A stretch of 64,000 bases of DNA. Source: Branchiostoma floridae (Eukaryota > Chordata > Leptocardii > Amphioxiformes > Branchiostomatidae). Under the pieces are notes generated by a model, which saw only the letters and a list, made by a program, of their open reading frames with translations, searched no databases and was not told the origin of the DNA. Made by a program: the position numbers and the translations under genes. The number at the start of each line of letters is the position of its first letter. Within the stretch, counting starts at the first letter, position 1. The stretch is from contig NC_049981.1 in the NCBI RefSeq assembly GCF_000003815.2, forward strand, positions 8,784,377 to 8,848,376, given 5' to 3'. Shown here piece after piece: positions 1-14,135 of this stretch.

Positions 1-600
1 AATCAACGTGGCCTTACTTGAAAAAAATCGGTGTGGAGGTGAATAAGTGGACACAAAACCATGTTGATATTTCAGTAGTTATGATTACACCTGGACTGGA
101 CTGGATACACATAGGAGGGGTCGAGGAGGAAGAGACGATGGGAGAACCATGGATAATTACACATACATTGTATTGTTGTAATATTAGATAGGTAGTTCTG
201 TTAATTGCACTTTATACACTGTTGCTGAAAGGGAAAATTTACATATTAATACTAGATGGATTCATTGCCTATGTATGTATAATATTAACATAATGCCGAA
301 TGGAAAAATTGTCTAAGCCAATCAGGGGATCGCTATGCCATGGATTAGTAAATCAGTATATTGTTAGCAACTTGTCTCTGTTTTTTTTATCTACTCAAAG
401 GGAAGGTCGGCGTGGGTTATGTTTTATGTGCCCATATTTATATTAGTTTGCTGTTGGGAATATTAATAAAGATTATTCAAAGATAAAAATGGGACTTACA
501 CAGACTTTGGACTGAACAGCGCCGGTGACTACTTGTACACATTATAAACTGACCATGAACCGAATCATCCGTCTCCCGGACTCCTTCGGTAAGCAAATCC
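1..600. other. AT-rich flanking DNA, nothing recognised
   Basis: No coding or repeat motif that I can name is visible. The stretch 1690-2480 is similar: AT-rich, without convincing exons. Confidence 0.5.
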
Positions 601-625
601 ATATTTACTCAAGACCGCCTAACCA

Positions 626-1581
626 CCGATACACAGAGGGTCCACAACTCAGGGGACAACTCCCGTTTCCAAATCCAAATACAGTGGAAGCCAGTTAATT
701 GCACCTCGGATAAACGCACACTTCGGGTAATTGCACGGAATCCCCGTCTCCCATTCACTCCATTGTTAGTGACTTCGCTTATCTGCACGACAAAAATCAC
801 CAACGCCGGATAATTGCACGAAAATTTGTCAAACATGGTCGACAAATTGACTGAAAATGCGTGCTAAAATCGTCAGACACGGTACAAATAAGCCGTTAAC
901 GGCCTTTGTGAAGTCGCTATAATGATAACATGTATGAAGTTGTTATTGGGATCAAAAGAAAGCGATATTCTGGGGTCGGCACCATGACGAGACGCCCGCC
1001 CGCAAAAGGTCGTCAAAGCCGGCATTACGATTTGGCAGACAACTTGCTATGACATACTCAATAACAAATGTTCTCTATCTGTCCATTGTCAAATTACGTA
1101 ATTAGGGTCGCGGGGAAATACTTATGCAGTGGTTTTATGTTCTTGGCAGCCAGTCGGAAACCACACAGCGACTCGGGTCCTACAGACGGACATAACACTC
1201 GCCTTCGGCGGTGCAGTGCTTTAGTTTCGTGAACAGGAAGCTACATAACGTATACAGTAACTTACTTTTAGTTTCACTTTCCAGTGCATTGCAGTACGAT
1301 GTTTCCTGAAGACATGTATAAGACGTCCGGAGCACAACAGGTACAACACTACTGCAACACGCAAATAAACTGTGCGTTGTACTACCTCCCATACCACCTC
1401 TCGGCCCCTCCGACCGTGGTGATGCGGTCCAAATGACCAACTCCGCATTATCGCACACGCCGGATAATTGCACGAAATTCGCTGGCAAATTGGGTGTGCA
1501 ATTAAGCGGCTTCCACTGTACTTATTTAATGGATTTGGAAACGGAAGTTGTCTCCTGAGTTGTGGACCCTCTGTGTATCGG
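626..1581. mobile_element. Inverted-repeat DNA element, about 0.95 kb, non-coding
   Basis: About 80-90 bp at the left end (from CCGATACACAGAGGGTCCAC) reappears inverted at the right end (to 1581) with few differences. Inside, a TAATTGCAC motif recurs in both orientations (near 697, 729, 812, 1465 and, inverted, 1500). No transposase-like frame is seen. This fits a non-autonomous cut-and-paste element; the target duplication is not evident. Confidence 0.7.
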
Positions 1582-1589
1582 AGAAACAG

Positions 1590-1678
1590 ACTAGAAAAAC
1601 TGGTTGAACATGAATTCACTAACACATAAGGATGATCCTTATGAGTTGGTGAATTCATATTCAACCAGTTTTTCTAGT
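1590..1678. repeat. Near-perfect 44-bp-arm palindrome
   Basis: The arms 1590-1633 and 1635-1678 are inverted copies with about three mismatches and one central base. They start with ACTAGAAAAACTGGTTGAA. The palindrome lies 8 bp from the end of the adjacent inverted-repeat element. Confidence 0.9.
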
Positions 1679-2479
1679 TAGCTGTACTTCTATTGTCGTG
1701 AATGAATTGTTTTGCCAGTGAAGACTCGAAAGTAAATTTCCATTTTTTTTCGGTTGAAGAGATTGAATTTTGAGATTGATTGTATTTGAACTTTATGTTG
1801 TAGTATTGGCTCGTTTTGCTGCTTACTTCTTGTAATGCTGAGTTAAGTCTCATCGAAGTAAAGTATAGCTTCCCCCAACTGTACATTGTAGGACTGTCAA
1901 GTAGCTACTGTTGCTTGACAACGGGTGCCATGTTTGACAACACAAACCCAGGCTACTGGAGGTCTTCTGGGGAACGCCAATGTGATTGACAACGTTATAA
2001 AACTAAAGATGTAGAAACAGCGTGGAATTTACAGAAAATCAGCGGAAGTTTATTATTTCCAATAAACTGATGATTTCTATCGTCCGCCATCGGCTAGTCA
2101 GAGACGTTATTTTCCCCCGATTAAACGTTATCAATTACCACCACGGAGTCTGACGGTCTATTTCAATCTGGTAATTAATGTTCGCAAAATATGCTTTGGA
2201 AGAAAAGAAAATAAGGACACAAAATGCTAGACCCTTTGTGAGACAATTTGTAAAACACCTGTGATAAAAGAGGGGACTATGCATTCTCCAACAGTATCAA
2301 TACACAATATTACAGTACTTTATTTGCTGTTAATTTTAGCAGTACATGAACATCGAATAAATAAGGATGTTTCTCCTTAAAAGCTCCTTAAAACTGCCCT
2401 AGCAACGGTGTCATACTGTTGAGGGGAAACCATATCATTAATAATTTATGATAACCTTAAATCAATATTTTCAAACCTT

Positions 2480-2729
2480 AACAGAGTAACCTCTGCCCCT
2501 GTGTGAGGCGCGTCGATTGGCTTACACACCAGTAGAGTTTACTCATGTCACGTGAACTGTTAACTTATCTACAATACCTTCCACTGGAATCAAAGTACAG
2601 CGTCAGGGGGAGTTTTATTGGCTTCATTATCAAACCATGTGATTACACAGATTTTGGTCGCTGCTCGATACTACCTGAAGGAATCAAGCATCCAGCTACA
2701 GAGGGGAGGCAAACAAGTTGAGCGGAAAG
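2480..2729 (+). promoter_or_regulatory. Putative 5' flank/5' UTR of the lectin gene
   Basis: No TATA box is obvious. Two inverted CCAAT cores (ATTGG near 2515 and 2619) and a CACGTG E-box near 2550 are visible within 250 bp of the start codon. The transcription start is not identifiable from sequence alone. Confidence 0.3.
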
Positions 2730-2772
2730 ATGTGGAGTGTAGGGCTTCTACTTCTGACCGCCATTTCGTCAG
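2730..2772 (+). CDS. Exon 1: signal peptide
   Basis: The ATG at 2730 follows purine-rich AAAG. It encodes [14 protein letters not shown] before a consensus GTAGGT donor at 2773, leaving phase 1. Joined to exon 2 it reads ...[13 protein letters not shown], a typical hydrophobic core followed by a small-residue cleavage site. It is the only suitable signal-peptide exon upstream of CTLD1. The following intron is about 10.2 kb. Confidence 0.85.
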
Positions 2773-5700
2773 GTAGGTTATCATTACACTAATGATTAGG
2801 TCATTTCAAAAACTTCTCTTAAAATATTTGCTAACCCGTGCATAGCCTCCGTCGCAGATGTCCACAGCGGTAGATAATAACTCCTTTCCCCGACCAATTC
2901 CCTCCTGGCATAGAAGCCCATGTTAAAAATCGCACCGCTAGGGAAGTCTGCGAAAGCACCCAACCCGCCACAGCGTTTCAAGGTGGGCTGCCACGGCCGG
3001 CGTCTATATCATAATGCCGCTATACGCATAGCAAGGCTGTAAAGATGGGACACATCGCCGCGAGTGAATTATCTTCAATAGCAGGTATGGCCAAACGTAC
3101 TCTGAAAAGGGCAGGAAAGACCCGAAGTGACCCGTATACCATCGTTGTCCGTGAAACAATGTAAGCAATCCGTCTATCGTTAGTACAGTACTGTAAATGC
3201 ATTTAAGTTCGCGGGGATTTAATTTCGCGTTAGCGGGAAAATGGAGTTTTCGAGGTGGTTTTAAGTTCGCGGTAGCGCCATAGACTGTAATCGAAAACAA
3301 TGATTGAAAAATTTTCGCGGTGGTTTTAAGTTCGCGGTGAAATGGGCACCGCGAAAACCGCTAACATTAATCCACCGCGAACATTTCTGCATTTACAGTA
3401 TTTGACAATATGCACGTGTACATTCAAATTTTTGATTGTGCTATAAATGCTTTTGAACAGGACGCAAAATTATTGCTTAGTAAACATTTCTAGCCACGGG
3501 TTTTAGAATCCATAGGAGAACAAGGCTCCTATGACAGTAGGTAATTGCAATGCTTGCCACCTAATATTTGAGATAATGCGAACACACTACATAATTATGT
3601 TGAACGCTTCCAGCCGTCACACAGTATATGTATGTGACTCCCAAGGGTTCCACGTTTCACAAACATACAGAAGACAGGAGACCTTAGCACAACAGTAGAA
3701 TAGAAGTTACCGTTACATCATGATCTTTGTTGTTATATGTTTGATTGTTTGTTATAATTTATGTTGCATACCTGGTAAACCGTTCTATGGCGACTAAAAC
3801 AGCAGGTTTGTACTGAAGAGTACAAGCTGCATATCCGGACAGATTTAAGATTTGTTTGGCCCACTTACACCGGGAAGGAACCCTATGGCTATCCTTATGG
3901 ATCAGAGTGGTTCTTTAATGTCTCGAGGTGTCGCTCTCCTCAATCACGGGACCTCTATCTAACGTCCTAACGTTATAACCGAGGGACGTTCCACACCGAA
4001 GCTATGCAGTCATTTTCATGTGACTGTAGTGAGGAAATTCGTGTGAAGTGCCTTATATAATTTTCCCAAAGGCACAATGTCGGAGCATACATGTCAGAGT
4101 ACGCGATCCAAGGATCTCTAGGCATTCAGACAAACACCTGATATCAACAGGCACACATTTGGACTATAATTTACCTTGTAATAAACGTTTATATGTTGCA
4201 TATCGCTACATTTATGCTTTATATTGAGTTTTTGCCGACAATATGATTCCGTAGAGCCATGCTGTATCAAACACGTGCTGCCAAACTTTGTACTCTGGCT
4301 TAGATAATCTTCAAGGTTACAAATCACGAGATTGTTTACCAGCAAACAAACTCGATCCGTCGGATCTTGTGATCTAAAATGATCAATATGTTGAATATGT
4401 TCCGTAACATCATACATCTACTGTTGGTACGTTTGACAGTTTGACAATGCGTCCAACAAATGGCGCGTTTTGTTAAGTTAGCTACCTGTGCACGTGGGCA
4501 CGAATAATACGCGTTACGAATTGCTTTGCAAATATTTGTGTTAAATAGTAATGCATTCCGTCGCGTCAACACATCCTCGTAGCAGTCTAAATGACTCGTT
4601 AAGTGGTTTATGTGAACAAGTGAGTTCGTACAGATATACATGTGGTAATTCAGAGTGTAATACATGAGGCAAACTCAAACGTGCGTCGTGTTGGCGCAAC
4701 GGTTAGGCTGTTTGGCTCCAAACCCAGAGGTCCTGGGTTTAATGCCACCAATATTGTGCCCTTGGGAAAGGCAGTGGGAGGAGAGGGTCGGGGTCCGCCT
4801 TCGAGTGCCTTGTCGTAGACAACCCACTAGTGCTTCCCTTGTGGCCTTAAAAGGGGTGTGGGAGTCGGTCTACCTTACCAAGCTTACTGTTCTTTGCCTT
4901 TGTACACGTGTAAAGTGACTGTTCTATTCTATTCGTAGTATTTGCTTTGAAATATTTGTTTTCATGATCAAAAGATAGTGATAAAATAACACACCGACCC
5001 TCCTACACTAATGTTTGTCAAAGGTGATTATCCCACGACCTACTAGACAGACTAACACAGGTCGATGTACCAAACATGAAAAAAAACTTTGTCTTTGATG
5101 GGACTACGGTCATGGAACTTGTACCATAAGTATCGAATATATAGCGACGTCGACGATAGACACATTAAAGATTGCCATTGTTTAGATAGATTCATGTTAA
5201 AGCTAATTGATTTTCCAGCGACTACAAGATCACCGATACACTTAGCCAAGAAGGAAATGTTTTCTGTGACGTTTGTAGGTGAAGTTTTGTATGTGCCTTT
5301 TATTAAATCTGTTAGCGAAGTGATCTTATGGCTAGGGTTGGTGACGTAGAATTGAAAGGATTCTGGGTTCGAATCCCTAATACGTCCCAATATTGTACCC
5401 TTCGGAAAGGCACTTTACAGCTCCGTCATTTGACACAGGTGAGGATAAGTAAATAGCTTCGTCCTGTTGGTTTAGTTTGCAAAGCTGGCGGACTGGCGTT
5501 TAAGGCCATTAAGGAGAGCTATACCCTGAGCACGTTATAGAGCCCTCCACAGTCAATACCTTCGCCAAGAAGGTTCTGTTTTGCCTTTGGGTAGCGTTTA
5601 TATGTATGTATGTATGTTTGTATGTATGTATGTATGTATGTATGTTTGTATGTATGTTTGTGTGTATGTTTGTATGTATGTATGTTTGTATGTATAATTG

Positions 5701-8700
5701 TATGTATGTATAATTGTATGTATGTATGTATGTATGTATGCAAGTGGGACCGCGTGGCACGATGGGGAGCGCGTTGGTCTCAGGCCCGAGAAGTCCCGGG
5801 TTCAAATCCGCTTGCCGTGTCACCGATCTTGTGCCCTTGGGAAAGGCACTTTACACGACTTTCCTCACCTAACTCAGGTGTAAATGAGTACATAGCTGCG
5901 GCTAGTGGCAGTGACAGGCCTTTGTGTGGTGGTGACAGGCCATAGGCCATAGGGGCATGTTCGGGCATGACGCACCCGCCATGACACACGAGTCAGGGGT
6001 AGGAGGAACCCCTTGCATCCTTGGTCGGAAGTCCTCCTAGGAGATGGAAACTCCAAATAATAAACCTGCATCTGCTGGGGCCGTCTTACGTGGCAAACAG
6101 TTCTGTCCCTGTAGGACTTAGTGCGCCAGTAGACGAGAGGGTGGAGAAGGAAGTGCACACCCCTCCTTCACCTTAAAAAAAAGTCACGTGCAGGCCAGGC
6201 AGACTGGTCGTCTAATCAACCTTGTCTGCCTACCATTGATCTTCGGATACGAAGAAACAGCCATCTTCATGTATGTTTGTATGTATGTTTGTATGTCAAA
6301 CACCAGCATAACTCGAGAACGCCTAGATGTATTGACGGGCGTTCGTCATCCGATTTGCACGATCAGCACGATCTGCATGCGACTTTAAATTTGTAACGAG
6401 CTCTGCGAAGTCAGAGATCACCGGCGACTTGTCCCTTTATATGTAATATGTTAAGAACATGTTTCGCTGCACCGCGACCATCGTACGACCCCTGAAAATC
6501 GCCGGCGATCCTGAAAAATCGCGAGATTATCGTGAGAACATTGGACGTCTTACTCACGAAAATGTCTTTCGGAGCTGGCAGAATCGCGGTCGTCCGATCG
6601 ATTTTCGCGTAATGTGACAGGGGTATAATCACGATTTGTTGTGTTAGATACAGGTGCTTGGAAAGAAGTGCTAGTTTTGAAATTACAGGGCGTTTTTGTA
6701 ATAAAAATTCAAGAGGATAACCAAAGAAAGGAATAAAGGATTTTCATGATTATTAAAAATAAGTAGCTTAGACAAAGATATCCAAAAGGAAATTGAAAGA
6801 TAGGCAAAATAAGGGGCATTTGCATAAGTAATGAAAAAACAATGTATCCCTTGTCCTGGACATGTCATTTGGCCTTGACATTTGGGTGTCAGACTCCAAT
6901 AAATGTAATTTGTAATCCTGGGGAAAAGATTGAATAATTGGGTCAGGCTGAAGAAAAACTAGTGGAATCGCAAATGGGGTTTAGGAAGAGTTATGATGTT
7001 TTAGATAATTTGTTCTGTCTAAATGCTATGGTGCATAAATATTTATCAAGACCAGGTGGACGATTCTATTGCGCATTTGTAGATTTTTCCAAGGCCTTCG
7101 ATAATGTTAATAGAGGGTATTTGTGGATGAAATTAATAAATGGGGGAGTAAGTAGTAAAATGGTTAAATTAGTTCATTCACTATATGCCGAAGTAAAATC
7201 CTGTGTCAGACTGAAGAGTGAGATGAGTGAGGTATTTACATGTAATAGAGGGGTAAGACAGGGGTGTATATTATCCCCCTTCTTATTTGCCTTCTTTTTA
7301 AGTGACTTAGATGATTATTTGTCACAAAGTGGTTGTAGAGGTATACAAGTGGATGATGTTGAAATTTCAAGCTTAATGTTCGCGGATGATCTAGCCTTAA
7401 TTGTGTGCCGACTCAATAGTAGGTCTACAAAGGGTCCTTAATGCACTAAACAAATATTGTTAAAATGGCAGATGACAGTAAATTTAGTTAAGACTAAAGT
7501 GATAGTTTTTCGGAATGGAGGTAAGTTAAGGCAGTCGGAGAGATGGTTCTATGGTGGAAAGAAATATAAAGTTGTAAGCACTTACAAGTACTAATGCATT
7601 ATGAACCATCTCTTCTAGGGGAAACTGGTATAGGGCTCAGGACACGCTTGCATCACAGGCATCCAAAGCAATTTTCATACCCAAGAAGAGGATCCACAAG
7701 TTTGGTGTATTATCCCCAGAGTTAGTCTTCAAATTGTTTGATACTATGATTTTGCCTATTATGATGTACGGGTGCGAAATTTGGGGGTTCCATCCGTGTA
7801 AACAACTAGAAATAGTACACAATAAATTTTGTAAGTATTATCTAGGAGTTAGACATAATGCGTCAAATACAGCAGTTAGAGGAGAATTAGGGAGACATCC
7901 TCTTTATATACAGAGACAAATTTGAATTATTAAATTTTGGGTAAAAGTGTTAGAGATGAATGAGAATAGATATACAAGGAAATGCTACATATTACTGTAC
8001 GAACTTGACCAGGTGAACAGGAAGTCCTGGTTAAGCCAGGTAAAGCAGCTGCTGATTTCTCATGGTTTGCAAGAAGCATGGTATGGCCAAGGGGTAAGTA
8101 ACAAGGAAGTGTTTTTGAGGTCCTTAAGAAAAGATCCAAACTACAGGCAACTCAAATATGGATCGATGGAATTGAAAACACTAATAGGCTAGAAACATAT
8201 TGTATAATCAAAGACAGATTTTTGACAGAAAAGTATCTGAATGTTATCAATGTTTTTAACCACAGAAGAGCACTAGCACAGCTGAGATGCTCAGCACATG
8301 GTCTACGCATAGAAACAGGTAGGCATACAAAGGTTGACAAACAAGATAGATTATGTCCACTATGCGAAGAAGGTATCATTGAAAACGAATATCACTTTGT
8401 AATGCAATGCCCATTTCTTCATAGTCTGAGAATACAACACCTGCCCAAATATTATGCCACACGACCGGACCCACACAAGTTCAAGGAATTAATGTCAGGT
8501 CCTACTATAACTTTGATTAGACAGCTAGGAAAGTTTATTTAAAATGCCTTCGCTTTAAGATACAGACATATCAATGATCAACAATTAATCAATAAATCAA
8601 ATGGTGTATTTGTCAGAACGGCGTGGCAGCCAAAGGCTGAATTGTGCCCTCTTTGCAAAACAACTGATGTATTACAATACACCATCTCGTGCGTCACATA

Positions 8701-11700
8701 TTGTTACACAACATCATACATTTAAAACAATTTTAAAAGCATTCACACATATTGGATTAAAATAATGTATCGGTGTTAAAATTATGTCATAGGTTAGAAT
8801 CTAATATCGTCTAGATCACTTCATGGAATTGAGAATGCGCAGCAATGATGGGACTGGGCTATTGGAAAACCTAACAGTTCTGCATGTTGGTACTGCTAGC
8901 CTATTCGAGTTTCTTAGTGACCGTCCGTGCGTTAGTCCCCTGGGAGCTGGTACTAACTCAGCAGTTTTTTCAGAGGCTGCCATGCTGTTTGCGAACCTGG
9001 CACACAGGTTAGCTCTTCTGCTAGAAAGTCTGTCTAGTTTACATACACCAAGTGCCGTGTTGTAGTCTGTGTAGTTCCTATCCAGAATAATGCGTAGTGC
9101 CCGCTTCTGCACACGTTCGATGGCTGTCGTTTGCTGGCTTGTTAGACTATGATGCCAGACAGGTACGCAGTACTCCAGAACTGGCCGGATAAACCCACAG
9201 TATACCGCGACAAGCCTTCGAGCATAAAACAGGCCACGCCCCAAATGCAACCACAAAGTGGAAGGTCATGCAAGGTGTTATCTACAACACGGCAATCGCG
9301 TCTTTTGGCAAGAAAGGCCGGCCCAGTCAAGACTGGTTCAACGCTCACATCTCCACAATGGAGCCTGTTATTGAGGCCAAACGCAGAGCCTTCATAGCGC
9401 AGAAAAGACGCCCCACTAGGCAGACACTCACAGCGCTCAGGACTGCTCGTAGCACCGCACAGCGTACTGCCACAGAGTGTGCAAATGACTACTGGCGACA
9501 ACTATGTGTAGGGATACAGCCGAGCGCCGAGTCTGGAGACCTTCGGGGAATGTACAACGGCATCAAAAAGGCTCTGGGGCCAACTGCATAAAAGACTGCC
9601 CCTCTGAAATCCTTGTCAGGGGAAAAGATCACAGAGCGTAAGGAGCAAATGGATAGATGGGTAGAGCACTATTCTCAACTGTACTCACGTGAGACGTCAG
9701 TCTCAGACAGTGTCCTGAACAGTATGGATGATCTTCCCATCATGGAGGAACTGGATGAACTGCCAACTGTTGAAGAACTTAGCAAAGCTATTGACTCTCT
9801 CCCATGCGGGAAAGCACCAGGCAGTGACAACATTCCACCCGAAGCCATCAAGCAAGGGAAACCAGCCCTCATCCAGCCACTGTACGAGTTACTCTGTCTC
9901 TGCTGGGAGGAGGGGGCTGTTCCCCAAGACATGAGGGATGCCACCGTTGTAACACTTTATAAAAACAAGGGTGATCGAGGGGATTGTAACAACTATAGAG
10001 GCATATCGCTCCTAAACATTGTCGGAAAAGTGTATGCTAGAAACCTTCTCAACAGACTGAAAATCCTGGCTGATCGTGTGTACCCGGAATCACAATGTGG
10101 ATTTAGGGCAGGAAGATCGACAACCGACATGATCTTCTCCCTACGTGGACACGTGGATCACGCAGGGAGGCTTAACGATGTTGCACATGGTTTTGAGTTC
10201 CTTATACCAGGTGGCTGGGTTTTCTACCTTAAGCTGCTGTACCTTGTCCACGTAGTGCCTTTTCTTTGCTCGTTTTATGTCTCGTATAACCTTGTTTCTG
10301 AGTCTTTTCCATGTGTCTTCCTTCCAACTGTGGAACGCTTCTTGGCGTCTATGGATCATATCCTTGATGGCTGGCGTGATCCATGGTTTAACCGATGAAT
10401 GGATGTTCACAGCTTTTATGGGGAAGAATTTATCGATGTACTCAGTCAGGGTCTTGTAGAAGAGTTCTGTTTTTGTGGCGGTGTTGGTGGCATTACGGAC
10501 TTCCTGCCAGTCATGCTGGGTGATCCATGTTCCGAAAACTCTAACATCGGAGTCTTTGAGAGGTCTCACTACACGACGATGGGACTTGTTCTGCACACTG
10601 GTCACTTTTGGCGACCAGACCACGGAGTTGTGATCACTCAGACCAACTGGTGCGCCTACAAGTGGTGCATCATACAGAGAATGGATGTTGGTAATGATCA
10701 CATCTAGCACTGCGTTCCCTCTTGTTGGTCGGTCTACAACTTGCTGCGGATAGTTACCTTGGCAAAGGCGAGTCGTATCGGTCCGATTTAAATCCCCAAG
10801 TATAACAATCCCGATGTCAGGATGCTTAATCCGCAGAGCGTCGGTCGTGTTGATGAGATGGTCGACAAGAAGGTCCTGGTACGGCGAATCCGGGGGTATG
10901 TAGGTTGCACAAACTGCAAGTGACGATACAGAGCGAGGAAGTTGGTGAGGGCGCAACCACACCCAGAGACATTCCAGTTCTTCAGGTACTTGAACATCCT
11001 GGATTTCTCGTGAGGGAATGTTGTGGCGCACGTATACAGCTACTCCTCCTCCTCGTCGGTCCGATCGGCATTTCAGGAATGCCGTGAATCCATCCATGTT
11101 TGTCAGTTCCCTTGCATGGTCGGTTGATGCCCAGGTTTCACTAACGACCGCGACGTTGGCTCCACTGTCCGAAACTACGGTTTCAAATTCGTCCATCTTG
11201 CTGAGTAGGAAACGTGCATTGCAGAGGAAGAAGCTCGGAGGGTGTCGGTCCTTGTTACGCTGTTGCATCACGTTGACCGGGTCTTCGCTCCTTTGCTTCG
11301 CAATGACATCAATCAAAACACGGGGAGGCCTGCTATTGTTGTTTACCTGGAGACAAGGAACGTCAGGAACGTGGATCGGGGCTTGAACACCAGACAGCTG
11401 GCCCGCAGTACTCACATTGCTTTCCTTGAATCCAGACTGGAATTCCCGAACTGATTTATATGTGGTAGGAGGAGAATGATTGAGTTCAGGCTTAGATGTT
11501 TGACATTTGCATATGTTATCGGTATAGGGAAGAGTCGGCTTACGTTGGAAATGTCGACCAGCTTTATTCCCTCTTGTTCTGGTCCTTAATCTCCAAAGCC
11601 CGAGGTTGAGTAGGTGTTCTTTGAGTCCTGGACCTACCGGTAAACGTGCCTGCCTTAGTCCTCGGAGGTAATCCATGGAATAGTGAAATACCGTTCGCGA

Positions 11701-14103
11701 CCATGACGCCATTGTTGTTCTTTCAGAACCACTGATGCCGGTGTCAGAAGTCAGGGAATTCTAGTCCAAGGGATGGCACACTTGCTTAAGATGAGTCTCT
11801 AGACATTCTGGAGACATTCACATGTAGTGATCATGTCCTTACAGCTCGGACAACACTTAAAATATTACTAAAATACATACAAATCGGCGGAAAGGCCCTA
11901 ACCCGCGGCTGCCCCTAGAAGCGCCACCTATAATGAACAACTCTTTCTGTCGTCCTTGTCTACTTAACCTTTGTCCTCCGTATTTTATTGATGATTTACT
12001 TTGTGTCAACGTGCAATTATTTTATTTGACGTAACTAAATGTGAGGACTATAATCCTTGTATTGTTTTTCAGATTTCTTCTGATTTATTTATTTATTTGA
12101 AATGATTGTTGTATGTTCCACTTAAGTTCATGTCATTGTATAGTTTTATGATTTCACTTTTGTTCAAGAAGTTGTACATTAATATAACTATATAACAGCT
12201 GGTTCTGCCCTTATATTGATCATATTTCATTTCATTTCATTTTAACTAATGTACAACTGGTCGTTTTGGTTTATTGGTTTCATATGTAACTTGTGTCTGA
12301 TTATTTATGATTTTATTGTTTTGTTGAGTGTATGTCTATGTCTATGTTACAATGATATGGCCCATTGGCGGCAGAGAGCAAATAAAGACTAAAGGTATGT
12401 GATAAATAATGAAAGCTCTATACGTGTGACGAGTGTAAAATAATGAAAGCTCTATATACGTGTGACGAGTGTAAGTTAGTTAAGGGTGAACACGCATAGA
12501 TTGTGTAAATGTGTAATTCATTTGCATTCGGTATGAGGTCGCCGAACTCTAGTTATTGACTAAATTTCATCATTTCTGTATTTTATTCCATACTAGTTTT
12601 ATATTTCTAGATTTCACAGCTGAACACTGTTACCTTTTTTTGAGGTGACCCTTCTATACATGGCATACAAACACGATTCCCTGTACTTGGTAGGGATGTT
12701 TGGATTGCCCTCTTCCTATCCCACTGGCCCTGTGGTAAAATACTGTCATGTAAGAGCAAATTATTAATCTATCTTACAATTTAGAAACTAATCCCCATGT
12801 TTCTAACATCTTGAAATGCAGTAGAAATATTTAGACTCTCAAAGAAAGTTAAATTGTTCAAAACAGTTACTTGTTTCAGTTATAATGTTAACGTTACAAA
12901 CGTTTTAAATGTTAGAACAAAAGGCAATAACTACCAACAATGTGTAATTCACTCTACTATTTTTCCATAGCCCGTGCTCAGACATGCCCGGATGGCTGGT
13001 TGTCATACCGGCAGTCCTGCTACCTCATAGTCGGCACCAGTAAGACCTGGCACCAGGCTAGACGAGAGTGTCAAACATTACAGGCTGACCTTGCAAGTCT
13101 GGCGACTGGCTTGGAACAGGTAAGCCAAAAGTGACACTTTACATCTTTTTATTACTCCTAATTGTCATTTGTACATGTCACACTGCTGTACCTCTCTTTT
13201 TTATTGTGTAATGTGTTTGTCTAATGGGTATTTATGTGTTGTTATTGTGGACCGTGTATGCAATGTAAAAGGCAATAAAAATTTAAAAAAACGTGATGGT
13301 CTCTGCTTCTATATCTCTATCACCGACTTGTATGGTTTATTTCTGAGCATAAGTGATGTATTTTGTGAACCACTCTCAGTTTTAAAATTATGATAGTAAA
13401 TTTGTTGCACAACAAGTGTACAAGGTACAAAATATTGCATCTACTCTTAAATAACTGCGGTTCCATAACATATGGCTAATTTACCTAATACAAGAGTGTG
13501 TAGTATGGGACGAGAATGGTCTTACATTCATTACAGGCACTACATTCTGACTATTGCGTATTGCTCTTTAAGATGAGACGAAACTTCTGCAAAACCAAGA
13601 TTTTGATTCAGATATAAAGATATAAGTAATTGCAGCTTTTATCGCTTTCAATTGTTAATCATATTTTGAGTAAGAACAAATGACTGAAAATAGAACTACT
13701 TTTTCGAAATTTCTATTTAATCGATTGTATCATTTGATGGATTGCAAACAAAAACATACGAAAACAGATCAAAATCAATTCCAAAATCAAAGAAGAAGAT
13801 GTGAAAGATATATTGTTCGGTATACAAAAATCTGTGCATTTGGTCATTTGTTTATTCTCCATTTGCCGAACGTATTTTCTATTTTTTTTTGCTCGCTTGA
13901 ATTTTTTTGCGGTTCCCATCTATATGATTGGATGAACATGGCCTAACCCGAAAATTATGACAGAAATAATGGACAGAACTTGAATACTACTGGCCTTAAC
14001 GTTCATCAAAACGTACCGAATATCAAGGCAATCCATTCGGGCATTCTCAACTTACCTTGTTTACATACAAACAGACAGACACACAAACACACGCACTCTC
14101 TCT

Positions 14104-14135
<32 letters not shown>

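Noticed and set aside
1221-1664. 147-codon minus-strand frame
   Set aside because: It covers the end of the inverted-repeat element and the palindrome and shows no domain. It is probably chance.
4680-4760. tRNA genes (also 5750-5815, 60405-60475 and 46870-46955)
   Set aside because: Box A/B-like words are present, but the heads continue into shared SINE bodies and no clean cloverleaf can be drawn.
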